From: Aldrovandia affinis
Lineage: Eukaryota > Chordata > Actinopteri > Notacanthiformes > Halosauridae
Assembly (NCBI GenBank): GCA_029706075.1
Contig: JAINUG010000002.1
Location: forward strand, 1,126,314-1,190,313
Direction of reading: 5' to 3'
Length of the DNA: 64,000 bases
Shown here in pieces: positions 23,006-35,900 of this stretch. The translations under genes were made by a program, and so were the position numbers. Numbering within the stretch: the stretch's first letter is position 1; the number at the start of each line of letters is the position of its first letter. The notes under the pieces were generated by a model. That model worked only from the letters and a program-made list of their open reading frames with translations, ran no database searches and was not told where the DNA came from.

Positions 23006-23509
23006 AAGCCAAGACGGCCAAGAGGCTGTCAGAGCTGTGTAGAGATGGATGTACTGAGTGTGTAGTGGATTTGATTACAAAGGTGAGGCACTGCCAATGC
23101 ACTGTGCCATTGAGCAATGCAGTTAACCTAAACTGCATCAATATTAGAACTGTATAAATGGATAATATCTAAATCATTAAAACGTCACACTATGAGAATC
23201 GCACAGAATAAGTGTCTACTTACTAATCAAATAAATTGAACATGACTTAAAACATACAGCAGCTGAAATATGACCATATTGTAATTCTCTCTGAAAACCA
23301 CTGAGTAAGTTTCTCAGCGCTGTAAAAGTGGACCACCACGTCCTTGTCTGTCTTTAAAAAATATTATGGGATGCCTGTCATGTGCACTGGCCCTGTCAGA
23401 GGAATTGGGACTCTGTATCTGTAGGAATGGTCTGCTGCCCGCTGGCTCATTTCACCCCATGCTATCACCTTGGTCCATTTATCTCCTCCTCCTGAGAGAA
23501 CGAGCATGC

Positions 23510-23565
23510 ACACACACATTCAGCACCATCTCTACAAGCAAAAAGAGTGAGGGCACACACACACA

Positions 23566-23614
<49 letters not shown>

Positions 23615-23695
23615 TCACTCTCTCTCTCTCACGCTCACTCTCACTCTCACTCTGACACAAATAACACACTCACTTGCTCTCACTCATACACACAA
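23510..23695. repeat. CA/CT microsatellite cluster beside exon 5
   Basis: Alternating (CA)n and (CT)n blocks, ending about 30 bases from the stk32c exon 5 donor on the intron side. Confidence 0.93.
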
Positions 23696-23723
23696 AGGAT
23701 GAGAATGTACAGGTGCAGCTCAC

Positions 23724-23761
23724 CTTGTTCATCCAGAAGGATGTTGTCAGGTTTGATATCT
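23724..23761 (-). CDS. stk32c: stk32c exon 5 (catalytic loop)
   Basis: A 38-base exon. The acceptor is TCCTTGTAG|A and the donor GAACAAG|GTGAGC. It finishes Arg of HRD from exon 4 and encodes DIKPDNILLDEQ plus one base of Gly. It contains the catalytic Asp and the Lys and Asn of the loop. Confidence 0.96.
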
Positions 23762-26215
23762 CTACAAGGAGACAGAAAAACAGCACAGCCAGAGTCAGTG
23801 CTGGAACAGAAATGTGAGCAGGCAGTGTGTGCTCTCTCACAGCCCTTTCGTTTCAGCCAGGGAAGAAGGGTTGCCTGTGTACGCTTGCGTGGTTTTCAAT
23901 GTTTGGTCATTCTATGGAATACAAATCCCTGTGCATCTCCTCACAGACACCTGCACACCTGTCCCTACAACCCAGTGGCCAGTGACCACAGAACACCTGT
24001 CTGAAATATCAGGCATCCAGCCAAGGAGGAGCATCCAGCCCCAGCGCATCTCAGCACCAGGGGCCAGACCAGATGGAAGGGTCTTGTGCAGGGCCGCTGT
24101 AGTAACGCGCTCCGCACACCAGACATGAGCGTATCGAACTCGATGCCCCTGCTGTAATCAACCATGTTATCTACACCAATCACGTCCGTTGCATCGTGGC
24201 GCCACCGTCTCCTCATTGGCTTTCACAACGGACATATTCCTGAACTAGATTTGTAAACAAACTGCGCTTTGACCACGTGCAGAGGTTGAAAAAGCACCCA
24301 GTTTTACATGATCCTGGGTCAAAGATTTATATAACAAAAGAGATGCTGCCTCGTCTCTTTGCAAGGATCGTGGGTATTGCAGGTACATTACAACACATCC
24401 TCACCCCCGCAGGACAACTGTCCTACACTTTAGCTAGCTAGTTAAATTTAACTAGATGCATGCTAGCTAGCTAGAGGTTTCATATAGTGTGGGCATGTTT
24501 TTTCTTTTATTTTGCATTATTTTAGTGTAAAAGAGAATGAAGACTTTCAGAACCACATCAACCCAGCCCTAAATGAATATCATCGGCTCAATGCTTGTTC
24601 GCACGGGTGTCCTGATCGTGTGGCCATTGAAATGCAACAATCATGCGTGACAATATCGCTACTGCTCACTTGCGTCCGGTCTGAAGAGCATATTACTGGC
24701 AACTCCTGTCTTCTAATCTTCCAACTGACAAATTGAGGGAATGGAATTGCAAGACAGTCCCTCATACAATATTAGTCAGAAAAAACCCCCCAAATGACAC
24801 TAATAGTACTAATAGCTTATAAAATCAATTTCCAGTAAATATGCACATATTTTTCACTGTGTGGAACAATCATAATGACTGGATATTTATTCCCGAACTG
24901 AGGTACAGACTTCTCCTTATATTGAAAAATAAAAAAAAAATAAAAACACATATCATTTTTCTTGGGAAAATCTTTATTGAAAGCAATAGACATGCAGTCT
25001 CCCGACAGGGTATTAAAGGTCAAATGTGTTCCCTTGCGTGAGCGATTGAGCCCCACAGCAATGTAAAGACGTCCATTAAAATGCAGGAAAATGTTCCTTC
25101 TGCAGAAGTTTGTCACGCGGGTGGGGGAGGGGGGAGGGGAGGGGGGGGCGGGGTGCCTGCCCTGAGGATTCTTCATGCAGACTAATTCTCGTTCTTAAGG
25201 CTACATCGCAGACTCCGTTGCTAGGAGACACTTCATCTAAGTTGGTTCAACAAAATAATTGTATAGTATTCTCCTGTCAAAAAACCACAAGCGTGGAACA
25301 AAATTGCAGAGCGGGAAACGGCCAGAGACGCGCTGGTATTGTATTACTGCCTCTGCTGCAGAAGTGGCTGCGTCGAGAGAGAGGAAAATAAAAACGTCGG
25401 GAAATCTTTCCAATAAGTTCCCAGTAAATTCCTATTTAGTATACAGGGAGAGGGAGATGTATCTGTCTGGACTGTGCCAAAACAAAGCTGTCATCAACAG
25501 TCCAATGCAGAAGAACAGCTGTGCGTTCTGAGAATTCAACAATGCAGTATATAGTAAACTTGCTGGATTAAAAATGTACTATTCAACGTGAGATACCAAA
25601 AGATGAACACAGACTAATCTCTTTAGACTGTACCTGGGCTCCCCTTCACTGGAGAAACATTGAAAACGAACAACTTTACTGACCAAATGCAGACCCACCA
25701 GAGCCTCCCTGAACAGATTTTGTTACTCATTACTCAAAAGGCAGGTGTTCCTGAACCCAAGACCCAATGAACAAATATGTTTACTGTAGCCTGTGCCCCT
25801 GTACGTATGTTCAAAATATGGAATGGCTGACCCTCGCCCGAATGTTACGCCCTGGATCGCAGTCCCCTGCGGACTCTGAAGACCACGTGCGTCAGGCCGC
25901 CCGGCTGCTGTGAGCTGGGACCAGCTGTGTCTCCGCGCGGAGGCAAGAGTGATGAACTAGTGTGGCGTTACGGTTCACTACAGTGGCTATCAATCTGGAC
26001 CAACATGCAGATGTCTGTACAATGTGCAAGGAACCTGAGCGGTACTGATTTAAAGACTCAAACCAGGCAGTGTGTAAATTATGAGGAATGAATGCTGCGT
26101 GCCCGTAGCTGGCAGACAGAACAATAGGAGAGTCCCGACGGTAAAAGGAAAAGCAGTCGGGGAATTTTTGTTATGTCTGATGTCATTACTGCCATCATGA
26201 TGAGGGAGTGCACAG

Positions 26216-26666
<451 letters not shown>

Positions 26667-26814
26667 CTAGCTAGCTAGGCCTTCCTTTATGGCAGAAAAA
26701 GCCTCGAAGACTCAATTTGACTGAAATTTGGCAGAAATGTAAGCCTGAATTCACTGACAGCCTTCTTCCTACTGTATGTTCATTTTCTTGTACAATGAAA
26801 TGTACACACAAACA

Positions 26815-27105
26815 CATATACCTACACTTCTAAATGTAGCACAAATACATAGACCTACACTTCTTAATGTACACACAAATACATAGACCTACACTTCTTA
26901 ATGTACAGTACACACAAATACATAGACCTACACATCTAAATGTACACACAAACACACAGACCTACACTTATAAATATACACACAAACCTGCACACAGACC
27001 AACACCTCTAAATGTACACACAAACACACAGACCTACACATCTACACATACACACAAACACACAGACCTACATCTCTAAATACACACACAAACACACAGA
27101 CCCCC
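26815..27105. repeat. Minisatellite of about 34 bp, 7-8 copies
   Basis: Units of the type ACATAGACCTACACTTCTAA followed by ATGTACACACAA, with CA-rich variants. Confidence 0.88.
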
Positions 27106-29059
27106 TGCGGTGGCAATCTCTCTGCTCTCAGCCGCTGAATTCCCTTCCTTCTTCTTATTAAAGCCAAGCCCCTACAGCTTGTCTTTAATAACAAAAAATA
27201 ACAGACAAAAGTAACAAACAATGCTTTGGTGTCTATTAAAAGTTTTATTAAAGAAAAGAGAAAAAGAACATCTCACAAAGGGTTTTGAGCTCAGAAGCAC
27301 ATTTAGTCTTAGAGCTCTGTAGTCTTTCAGACAGAGGACTAGCTCTGGGCTGTCTACAGCTGTGATGTCCTGTCCATTGTGTCTGAGGTTAGGTTCTCCC
27401 TGTTTCCACAGGACCCGCTGCTTATTGCCTCACACACAGTGGCCACTCTGGACGCGTGTGAAGTCAGGCCCCCGGCTGAGAAGATATGGGCCAGCATGGA
27501 TGGGCCAACCATTTAATGGTTAACACACCAGGAGGAGTGGTCCAAAAGTAGCCAGAAGTAGCCATTGCAAAGCCAATATCAAACAAGCATGGATTTTTCA
27601 TAAAAAATGGTAGCCTGGCCTAGTCCCTTGTCCTTTCTGTGGTCAGACATCCTACCGACGACAAAAAGGGCACGAGACCAGGTTCATAACGCGGCTGACG
27701 ATTAAACTTCAAAAGTGGCAGTTTTGTGTCTACGCTGACCTTTACAATCCTTTTTATTTTGGAGAAAGGCATCTGGTCTCATGGCCTTCACGTCGGGGTG
27801 ACGTCTGACCATGCTGACGTCAAGGGTACAACCCCAGGCGGTGGATGGATGAGGTGACCTTGAACTTCCAGTGGCCTTTTCAGTGCGGCCTGACAGCTGA
27901 GCCCCGGAGGCCATCGCCATGGTAGCGATCATAATCGTTCGGGTGGGTTTAAAGAACCCGAGGCCCCCTTTGATTCGGCATGGGATGGGTCCTGCCCCTT
28001 CTTCCACACTGTACACAGACCTGGCTGTTCCTGTAAACAGCCCCTCCCCCCCGGGGGGGGTCACATGGTATCATGGGAAATGTCAGATGCTCCCTGGCCA
28101 CTTCTGGAGATAGTGGGATCTCGGATACAGACAGCGACACGCTCACCTTCGGATTATAGGCAGGGAGATTAACACACTTTTCTGTGTGTGTGTGTGTGTT
28201 TGTGTCAACACAGTGTTCATAATTCGGACCACACACACACACATACACACAGACGCTGTCTGACAGTCACGCTTTCTTTTGAGACAAAAAGGTGGTTGTG
28301 GGGCACATTTGGAAAACAGACTCAACAAGGTTGAATAAATATGCATGAGGCAGGAGGATGTTGTACAGCGTGACTCGGGGAGTGTCTCTGACGGGTTTCT
28401 CCTTCACCAGACCCCGAAAAACCAACCGGAATGTTCCGCCACCATGAACGGCCCAGAGGAGGCGAGCTCAGCAGGGGGGTACGGGTCTGGCGGGAGGATC
28501 GGCAGGATCCCCCGAACCCCGCTGCACGGACAGCCCGCATCGCGGCTCGGCCTGGAGTCCGGACAGACAGGCACCGCTCCGGAGCGCCGCCGAGGAGCCA
28601 GCCGAAATAATCAGGTCAATATAAAAAACGAGTCCAGGAAGCGGCAAGAGTTTTTTTGAGCTGAATTTTTTCTTTTTTTTGCGGTGGCCTAGATAAACGT
28701 CAGAGAGCGTGCTTCAGTCCGGCCCTGTAGGCCGATCACAAGATACACCAAACTCCTCTGGGGCTTCTCACACAATGCCGCGTCCGAGGCTCGCTCAGTC
28801 AATCTGTGCCCCCCTCTTCCTCTCCCTCTTCCTCTTGCGCCTGACCGCCACTGTCCTCATTTCACACTTTGAGGGACACCCTGGAAAAAACAACAGGCAA
28901 CACACTCGGAGCCCAAACTGGAAAGGCTCAGGTTTTGTTTGTGGGAGACAAATCCTAAAAGTGTGGGTGGGTGAGCATATTTTTATTTTATTCAGGTTGG
29001 TAGTGGGTCAAAAATTGTTTCGAGATGATTTCAATTTGTCAACAAAAAAAAAAACTACA

Positions 29060-29280
29060 AAAATGTGGGTTGTCCGGTAGTTTTTGCAAGATGCCCCTGA
29101 ATGTAAAAGAACATATGGAAATGTGGGCTGTCGAGCATTCGCCAGACATTCCCCATGTAAGAGAACGCCTGAAAATTTGAGCTGTCGGGCTTCTTCAATA
29201 CACCCTTAAATGTAAGCGAATAAAAAGGTAGGTTGTCAAGTTTTTCGCCAGACACCCTAAATGAATAGAGGACACCTGAA
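29060..29280. repeat. Degenerate tandem repeat, period about 54 bp
   Basis: G(C/T)TGTC anchors occur at 29069, 29127, 29181 and 29232, each followed by GCCAGACA/AAGATGCCC-like and AATGTAA-GA-A-like blocks. Four diverged copies. Confidence 0.7.
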
Positions 29281-30344
29281 CATTATCTCAGCAGAAGAGG
29301 CTGATCCCTCAGAAGTGTATGCTCTTTCACGCTGGTCCTTCAGCCTGCTGAGTTGAGTGATGGAAGCCTCGACGCCATTGAGACTCATCGCCAGCGGGAG
29401 TGCCAGTGAGACGGACTGACCTGTTGGAGCCCGTCTCGTTTCATTCATTTTCCATCCTTTCATCTCAATTTATTTATTTGTCCATTGATTTATTTTCCGC
29501 GAATGTTATGTCTGGCCTATGCCGCGAGGCACGGGGGCTGCCGTCGCATCGCGCGAAAGGCGCTGTACGGATATAGTCTTATCATTAGGGTCATTATTAA
29601 CTGCGGCCAGAGCAGGAGGGGTCTCTCTCTCTCTCTCTCTCTCTGGGGGCGCTCCCCTAAGGCACGGTCTCCTCCGGGAGGGAGCGGGATCTGGAGGAGG
29701 GCGCTTGCTGGCCAGCGATGACTCACGCTGCTCTTTCAGAGCGCTGAACAACAGCTTAATAGGCCCTCCGAGCTGAGGATCGTCCTCAGACAAACGCTGC
29801 GGCTGACGCCTCGGCCCTTCAGAGGAGTGCTATTCACGGCCGCGTGCCGCTAACTGCTCTCGTTTTACCGCACGCCCTCGCCTTAGAGTGTGCGGGGGGC
29901 GGGGGATCGGGGAGTGGCTATGAGAGCTTAGCACACTCTCCGATTCGCCTTTTTCTGTTTCCGTATGTAGCTGCTCATTCACCTAGACAGATCAGACGGC
30001 GTGGCATTCGGATTAAAGAGGATTATCCCTCTGCAGCGCCCGGCTTGCTGCGAAAACCGTCACGTCAAAAGAGTGAATGGGCGGCCAGCCTGACTGTATT
30101 AAAGCCTGGCACATAGCTCCATTTCCCTGCACTGTTAATGGCAGGTTAAGGTGATGCCAATGAAATCTGCCATTGATGGTTGAATCAACCAATCAGCATC
30201 GCAGCAAAACAGTTTGATCATCAGTTTATAATGCGAGTGTGGTCAGTCGCAGTCGCAGGAGATCCGCATCTAATGATCTCATGTCACCTCTCTGCCATTT
30301 CCCCATGCATGAGAGACATTACAACCAGACTGGTTAGATACATA

Positions 30345-30620
30345 CACAGGTGACATGGTTTACACCTGTACATGGTTTACACATGTTATACGGGTCACGT
30401 GGTTTACACGTGCCACACAGGTGGCATGGTTTACACGTGTTATACGAGTCACATGGTTTACACATGCTACATGTGTTACACAGGTCACGTGGTTTACATG
30501 TGTTATGCCTGTCACATGGTTTACACATGCTATACGTGCCACACGGGTCACATGGTTTACATGTGTCACACGGGTCACATGGTTTACACATGTCACACAG
30601 GTCACATGGTTTACATGGGT
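30345..30620. repeat. Minisatellite of CACATGGTTTACACATG type
   Basis: About nine to ten units built on GTCACATGGTTTACACATG plus TTATACGG or CACACAG. Units are partly palindromic (CATG...CATG) and open in most frames. Confidence 0.93.
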
Positions 30621-33600
30621 AACTCATTGCCCCTCTGTTGAGAGAGGGGGCATTTGGTACAGTGGCACTGCTGTCCACTCTTTGACTGAGTGGCCCCACT
30701 GAGCGGCTACAGCACGAGGGCGTTCCCTCCTATTTCACACTCCATTACATCCACACAGGCAAGAGTAGGGAACTGCGACTCTGGTAATGTATAGTACACC
30801 CCTGGCCCTGTCAAATTCACCTTATGGTGCAGTGTCATGGCTATGCAACAAACTATAGAGCACAGCTTCATAAACTGTTCTAAGCCCACGACCCACTTGA
30901 AGAGCAATTACATTTCTCTGACCTATGTCTTATTAAAACGTAGCCTGACATACAGTATGCTCAAATACGGAATTGACATATGTCAAAACAACTGCATGTA
31001 CACTGAGCCTAATTTGACTGGTGTGAATGTACTGGAAAGCGTATTATATGAGTTACACTTTCACATGTACCTTGCGACCCGCCTCAAGCCCTCCCAGGAG
31101 CCAGCAGTGGGTCTCAGCCCAGAGTTTAGGAGCCGCTGCTATAGAGAGAAGGAACTAACTCTGGTACGTGTCTCAAACTCCACATCGCCAACTGGAACCT
31201 GAAGCTCGTACGCTTTTTTATCTCCAGGTTAACCAAGGTTTTTATCTCCACCTGTTCTGTGTGTAACAATGGAGACTCGTGAGCAGGGAACAAGAGAGGG
31301 CTAAACACGTAAACCCTAACCGTACAACATCCAACCGTGATGGAGTCCCAAAAGCCTGGATCGGGAGAGGAGTGAAGTGGATTCGGCTGCGTGGTATATT
31401 ATCGGTATATTTTTGGCCTGAGCTGTTTACTAAATTACTGCAGTGAACATGAATCATATTCAAGGTTCAAATTGCTTATGGGGGAGCACGAGTTTAGGCA
31501 CTTACTTTAATGAAGTTTCACCCTTAAGGAGCTCTCTCTCTCTCTTTCGCTCGCTCACTCGCTCTCTCTCTCTCCAGCCTTTTACAACTGGATGAATAAA
31601 TCTGTGCACTTTCCTTTTAGACAAACTGATCAATGTCTAACCATGTCTTTAATTCAATTCTCCCATTCTGTGCCTCCTCTCTCTCTCTCTTTCTCTTGCT
31701 TTCTCTCTCGGTTTTTGCTGAAATGCCAGGAACGATTCCAACAACAACGAGCGCCGCTGCTGTATCAATAACAATGGGCCCCTCTCGCACAGATTGTGAT
31801 CATGGCTGACAGGCCACAAGCTGCACTTTCGCAGCCGCAGCCGAAACTGGGGTATAAATATGTGCGGATTCACGGCACCCCCGTTACGTCCAGGTGGTCC
31901 CACGGCCCTGTGAATGTGGCACACAGCCTCCCAGCTCTTGAGCTTGGGCCGTGGGCGCGCAATGCATCACTCTCCCCTGGGAACCAGTTATGTCCTCCTT
32001 TTCAGAATAGTGAATATTATCTCTCTCTCTCTCGATGTTTACCACTGCCTCTCTCTCTCCCTGTCCTCTCCTTCTCCTTTTCCCCTCTCCATCACGCTCT
32101 GCATCCATCTCGTTCTCAGTTCCTCTGCCCCCCACCCCTCTATCTCTCCCTCTCACCTCCCTTTCTCTGGATCCCTCTATCCTGTCCCCCTTTTCGTTCC
32201 ATCACTTCCCATTCCCCCTCTCATATCAATTCGATTTGAATGGGAAACGAGCTTGAATTATTTGCTCAAAAAAAAAAAACATTGCGGTGCCAAAGCATTT
32301 TGTTTAACAGGGAAACGATGATATGAACAACAGAAACACTTCTCGTCTATTAGTTTGTGTATCCACTTGTTATGGGGAGGAGGATGCATATTTATGTGCT
32401 AGAAGAAGACGTTTTTCATGCTCTCCCAGTTCAAGAGGGATTTGTTGGATGTTCAATTCATATGTTAATTTCTAAAATTGTGTGAAATATTTGTCACACG
32501 ATTTTTTAAAGAGTCTTGAGAGGCATAACAGGAAGTGCCTTTCAGCACACTGAGTCAGTATTTAGTATAACTACTGTAACATTCTAAGATGGGAGTTATC
32601 AAGGGTGAAGCGGTACCTCCTGTTTTTATTTCTCTTTCCCTCTCTCTCTAGGGGGTGCTCTTATTCAAAACGAGTCATTCAAGTCGGTAATGGATAGAGT
32701 GTTTGCTTGTTTTGCATTTTTAAAATCACATTCCTGGTTGAGCCCGAAACCGCGCGCGCGTGTCGTCATTATGCGCTTGCAGAGATAGCTCCAGTGCTCA
32801 ACGCTTCCAGTCCCTGTGAAATCCTGTGCCGGTGATTTAGAGAAAGCAGGTCCATGACCTCAGTTTATGAAGCACAACCACTGGGGGAATTATTAATACA
32901 CTGCCCCAGCCCGTAATCGCCCCAAAAACTGCCAAAATCGATCAATCCAGTCCTAATAAGTGTTGACAGCTATATGGAGTGCATTATAAACAAAGTTAGC
33001 ATCGCCTCGGCTCAGTAACAACGCCGCTTCAGAACTCATCTTGTGGTATAATCGTTCTTCGTCGTGGCAGAGAAAAGGAGTATGTTCTCTTGGCAGACCA
33101 AGCGCAGGGCCAGCTCAGCTTCCAGAAGCAGAGAGCAATTTCTTTGGTTAGCGAAAGATTTTGGAGGTACACAATGAGGCCAGTATGATTGATAATCTCG
33201 GCAGAGTTATTTTAGAACTGCGCGCTGTTCCTTCCCGACTTGGCTGGGTGGCAGTGCTGGCACTGTTAGGGAACAAATCCTGCTGCTGTCGCTAAGTTTC
33301 TGAGCGCTAGCTTTGAGAGTAAACTTTTGCCGCGCGGAAAACTGGCAAGTTGTAGCGGGGACGTTCTGTGTTTAAACAACAAACAAAAGGCGCTGCCGCG
33401 GGGAAAGGCGGACGACGGCTCCCGGCTGTCGATGACGACATGAAGGGCGCAGCACGCCCTGAAGATGCAGGAAGTGGACGGGGTTAATCGTCCACTCGGG
33501 TCGATTTCGCATAAATGGCAGCCGAGCGGCTGTGGGCGCGGATCTCCATCCCGCCCCGCGTCCGACACCCGCCCCGTGTTTGACGCGTGTTGTTCTCGCA

Positions 33601-34061
33601 CACCCCGCTTTCGATGCTCTTTGTAATGCAGATTTGACAGGGGCCGCTGCACACCGTGACAGGAGGAAATCAGACAGGGGAACACGAACAAGGGCATTAT
33701 TCTAACGAGTTCAGCTCAGGAAACAAGTATCATGAAAGGGCTGAAACTTTCTTCATGAGGTGAGCAGGCTGCTCCCGATCACGACGGAGCGGAGCGTCTC
33801 ATTAAAAACATTTTGCAGGATCCGCTGTTGGCATCCTGTGTACACCCTCAGGAGAGGGGGCAGGGGCATCGTTTTATTTCTTTACAAACATAAAACCCCA
33901 CAATGCAAGCGCACCTCTTCATCAACATTCTCCCTCTCTTCCTGAACGAAATGGAAGGCGTTTTGTATTAACGACGTGGTAGTGAACACCGTATCTCAGG
34001 GTACGAGATAACGCAGCCTCTAACACATCTTTGATGTGACATACTACAGGCACAGGCCCTG

Positions 34062-34115
34062 GGTTAGGGGCCTGGGTTAGGGGCCTAGGTTAGGGGCCTG
34101 GGTTAGGGGCCTGGT
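34062..34115. repeat. 14-bp minisatellite GGGTTAGGGGCCTG, about 4 copies
   Basis: CCTGGGTTAGGGG repeats with one CTAGG variant. Telomere-like in composition only; not a TTAGGG array. Confidence 0.9.
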
Positions 34116-34986
34116 GTTTGGGACACAGTGCCAGGGGCTCTTTCAACTCAAGGAGGAAGTAAAACAAGACTCTTTATTAAATACTTTTTCTGTTTATTTT
34201 AGGGTACAGTTTGTCTCTTGAAGAGCAATGGGGAGGTAAAGCCACGGGCCTGGGAATAAGGGCCCAGCGAGGGACTCAGCGGCTTGTATTTATTACCAAT
34301 CGCCTCCTATTCCACAGATAAGTGCACATTTGCACACAGGAAATTATCGCTGCTCGCCCGCCTCCGAGATTCCAAATAAATAACATGCATCGTTTCACAC
34401 GGCCGCAGACGGAACGGAACGAGCTCGTAAACGCGATATACTGAGAATATTGCACCAGCATCCGCATTTACCATTTTCATTCCACTGGAGTGGCGAATGA
34501 ATTATGATTACTCCGTTTCATGCACTCCCCAGACATTAGAGTGGTGGCGGGGGGTCTCCATGGTCTCCATGGAGACACACACAGCTAGTGTTAAGGTGGC
34601 TGACTTGGAAGCGGGGACGCGAGGGCCGCAGGTGTCCGGGGACCCAGATGATGCCCCCAGCTCTGACATCGCTATCTAGCCCCCAACCACAGCCCACTCC
34701 CACCACCGCCATGCATCTCAGTATCACCAGAGCGATCGCAGAGAGCACCAAACAGTGCCGAGGCCAGAACCCTCGTGAGATGTGAGAGAACGGTCTGCTG
34801 CAGCGTGGGCGTGTCTGCTCTTCCCCCATCAATATTTAACACTGCGTTTAGTGCTACCGCTGCTAACACTACTGCTAATGAAGGCATTAATGAGAGTGCG
34901 GGGGTAATATTACACAGACCTCATTACACCCATTACAGCTGTGTGTGTGTGTGTGTAAACTGTGCTGCATGGCCTTTTCACAGTTT

Positions 34987-34991
34987 AGAGT

Positions 34992-35022
<31 letters not shown>

Positions 35023-35053
35023 AAGAGAGAGAGAGTGTGTTAGAGAGGACACA

Positions 35054-35100
<47 letters not shown>
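34987..35100. repeat. (GA)n microsatellite
   Basis: Two long GA blocks separated by a TGTGTTAGAGAGGACACAAG-type spacer. Confidence 0.95.
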
Positions 35101-35101
<1 letters not shown>

Positions 35102-35367
35102 AAGAGATGGAGTGAGACAGAAGGGAGAGAGCAGAGAAAGAGGAGAGATCATCTTGCAGCCTAATTAGGAAAGCATGTCAAATAGTCAGGGTCTCCTTCA
35201 TCTATGTCTTTTCCACAGACAGCAGTGCCCGCAGGCAGGAGTGTGATTCAAACTTCTGATTTGCATATCTTTTGCAGCCACACATCTATCACAGTCATAC
35301 TTCAATAAACACAGGGACAGCATGCAGGACCGCAGGACAGGAGGAGTGAAAAGCGCGCGGAAGTCAC

Positions 35368-35521
35368 CAGAGGTTTACTAAAAAAAAACGTGTTCAATCT
35401 CCTGCAGGATCTCCAGTTCTCTGAAGACGTTGCGAAGCTCATCCCTCTCGATGCACTGCTGCTTGTTCATGTACTTCATGGCGTACATCTTCTCCGTGTC
35501 CCGTTTCTGCACGATGCACAC
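35368..35521 (-). CDS. stk32c: stk32c exon 3, with homopolymer frameshift
   Basis: The acceptor is CTCTCACAG|GTG and the donor CCTCTG|GTGACT. It encodes [36 protein letters not shown] and EILQEIEH, then V-F-L-V-N-L-W(tg). The catalytic Lys is in YAMK and the helix-C Glu in FRELEIL. After GAACACG there are nine T. Seven would give GTT TTT TTA GTA AAC CTC TG, i.e. VFLVNL and TG of Trp, in phase with exon 4. As written the frame hits TAG. The exon is 154 bases where 152 fits. Everything downstream is intact, which favours a homopolymer sequencing error over a dead gene. Confidence 0.92.
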
Positions 35522-35589
35522 CTGTGAGAGAGAGAGAGGGGGCACAGAGTGAGCGACGTCCCGCACCCAGCCTCTAGTACAGGAGCCAC

Positions 35590-35807
35590 ACGCCCCATCA
35601 GTCACACATCTGATCACACACACCACACGGTCACACATACACACACACGTCTGATCACACACACCACACGGTCACACATACACACACACATCTGATCACA
35701 CATACACACACACATCTGATCACACACACCACACGGTCACACATACACACACACATCTGATCACACACACCACACGGTCACACATATACAGTCATGCATA
35801 TACACAC

Positions 35808-35852
<45 letters not shown>

Positions 35853-35900
35853 TACATACATACATACACACACACATATGATAATTCATAGTCACACACC
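35590..35900. repeat. CA-rich minisatellite, unit about 39 bp
   Basis: ATCTGATCACACACACCACA with CGGTCACACATACACACAC recurs about four to five times, then grades into ACATAC/ACATACAT tracts. Confidence 0.92.

Noticed and set aside
30334-30702. Cys-Pro-rich frame of 121 codons (CKPCDLCDMC pattern) resembling a metallothionein-like protein
   Set aside because: Every frame of the minisatellite is open and repetitive; no splice sites, start context or family match.
34062-34115. Interstitial telomere repeat
   Set aside because: The unit is GGGTTAGGGGCCTG, a 14-bp minisatellite, not TTAGGG tandem repeats.
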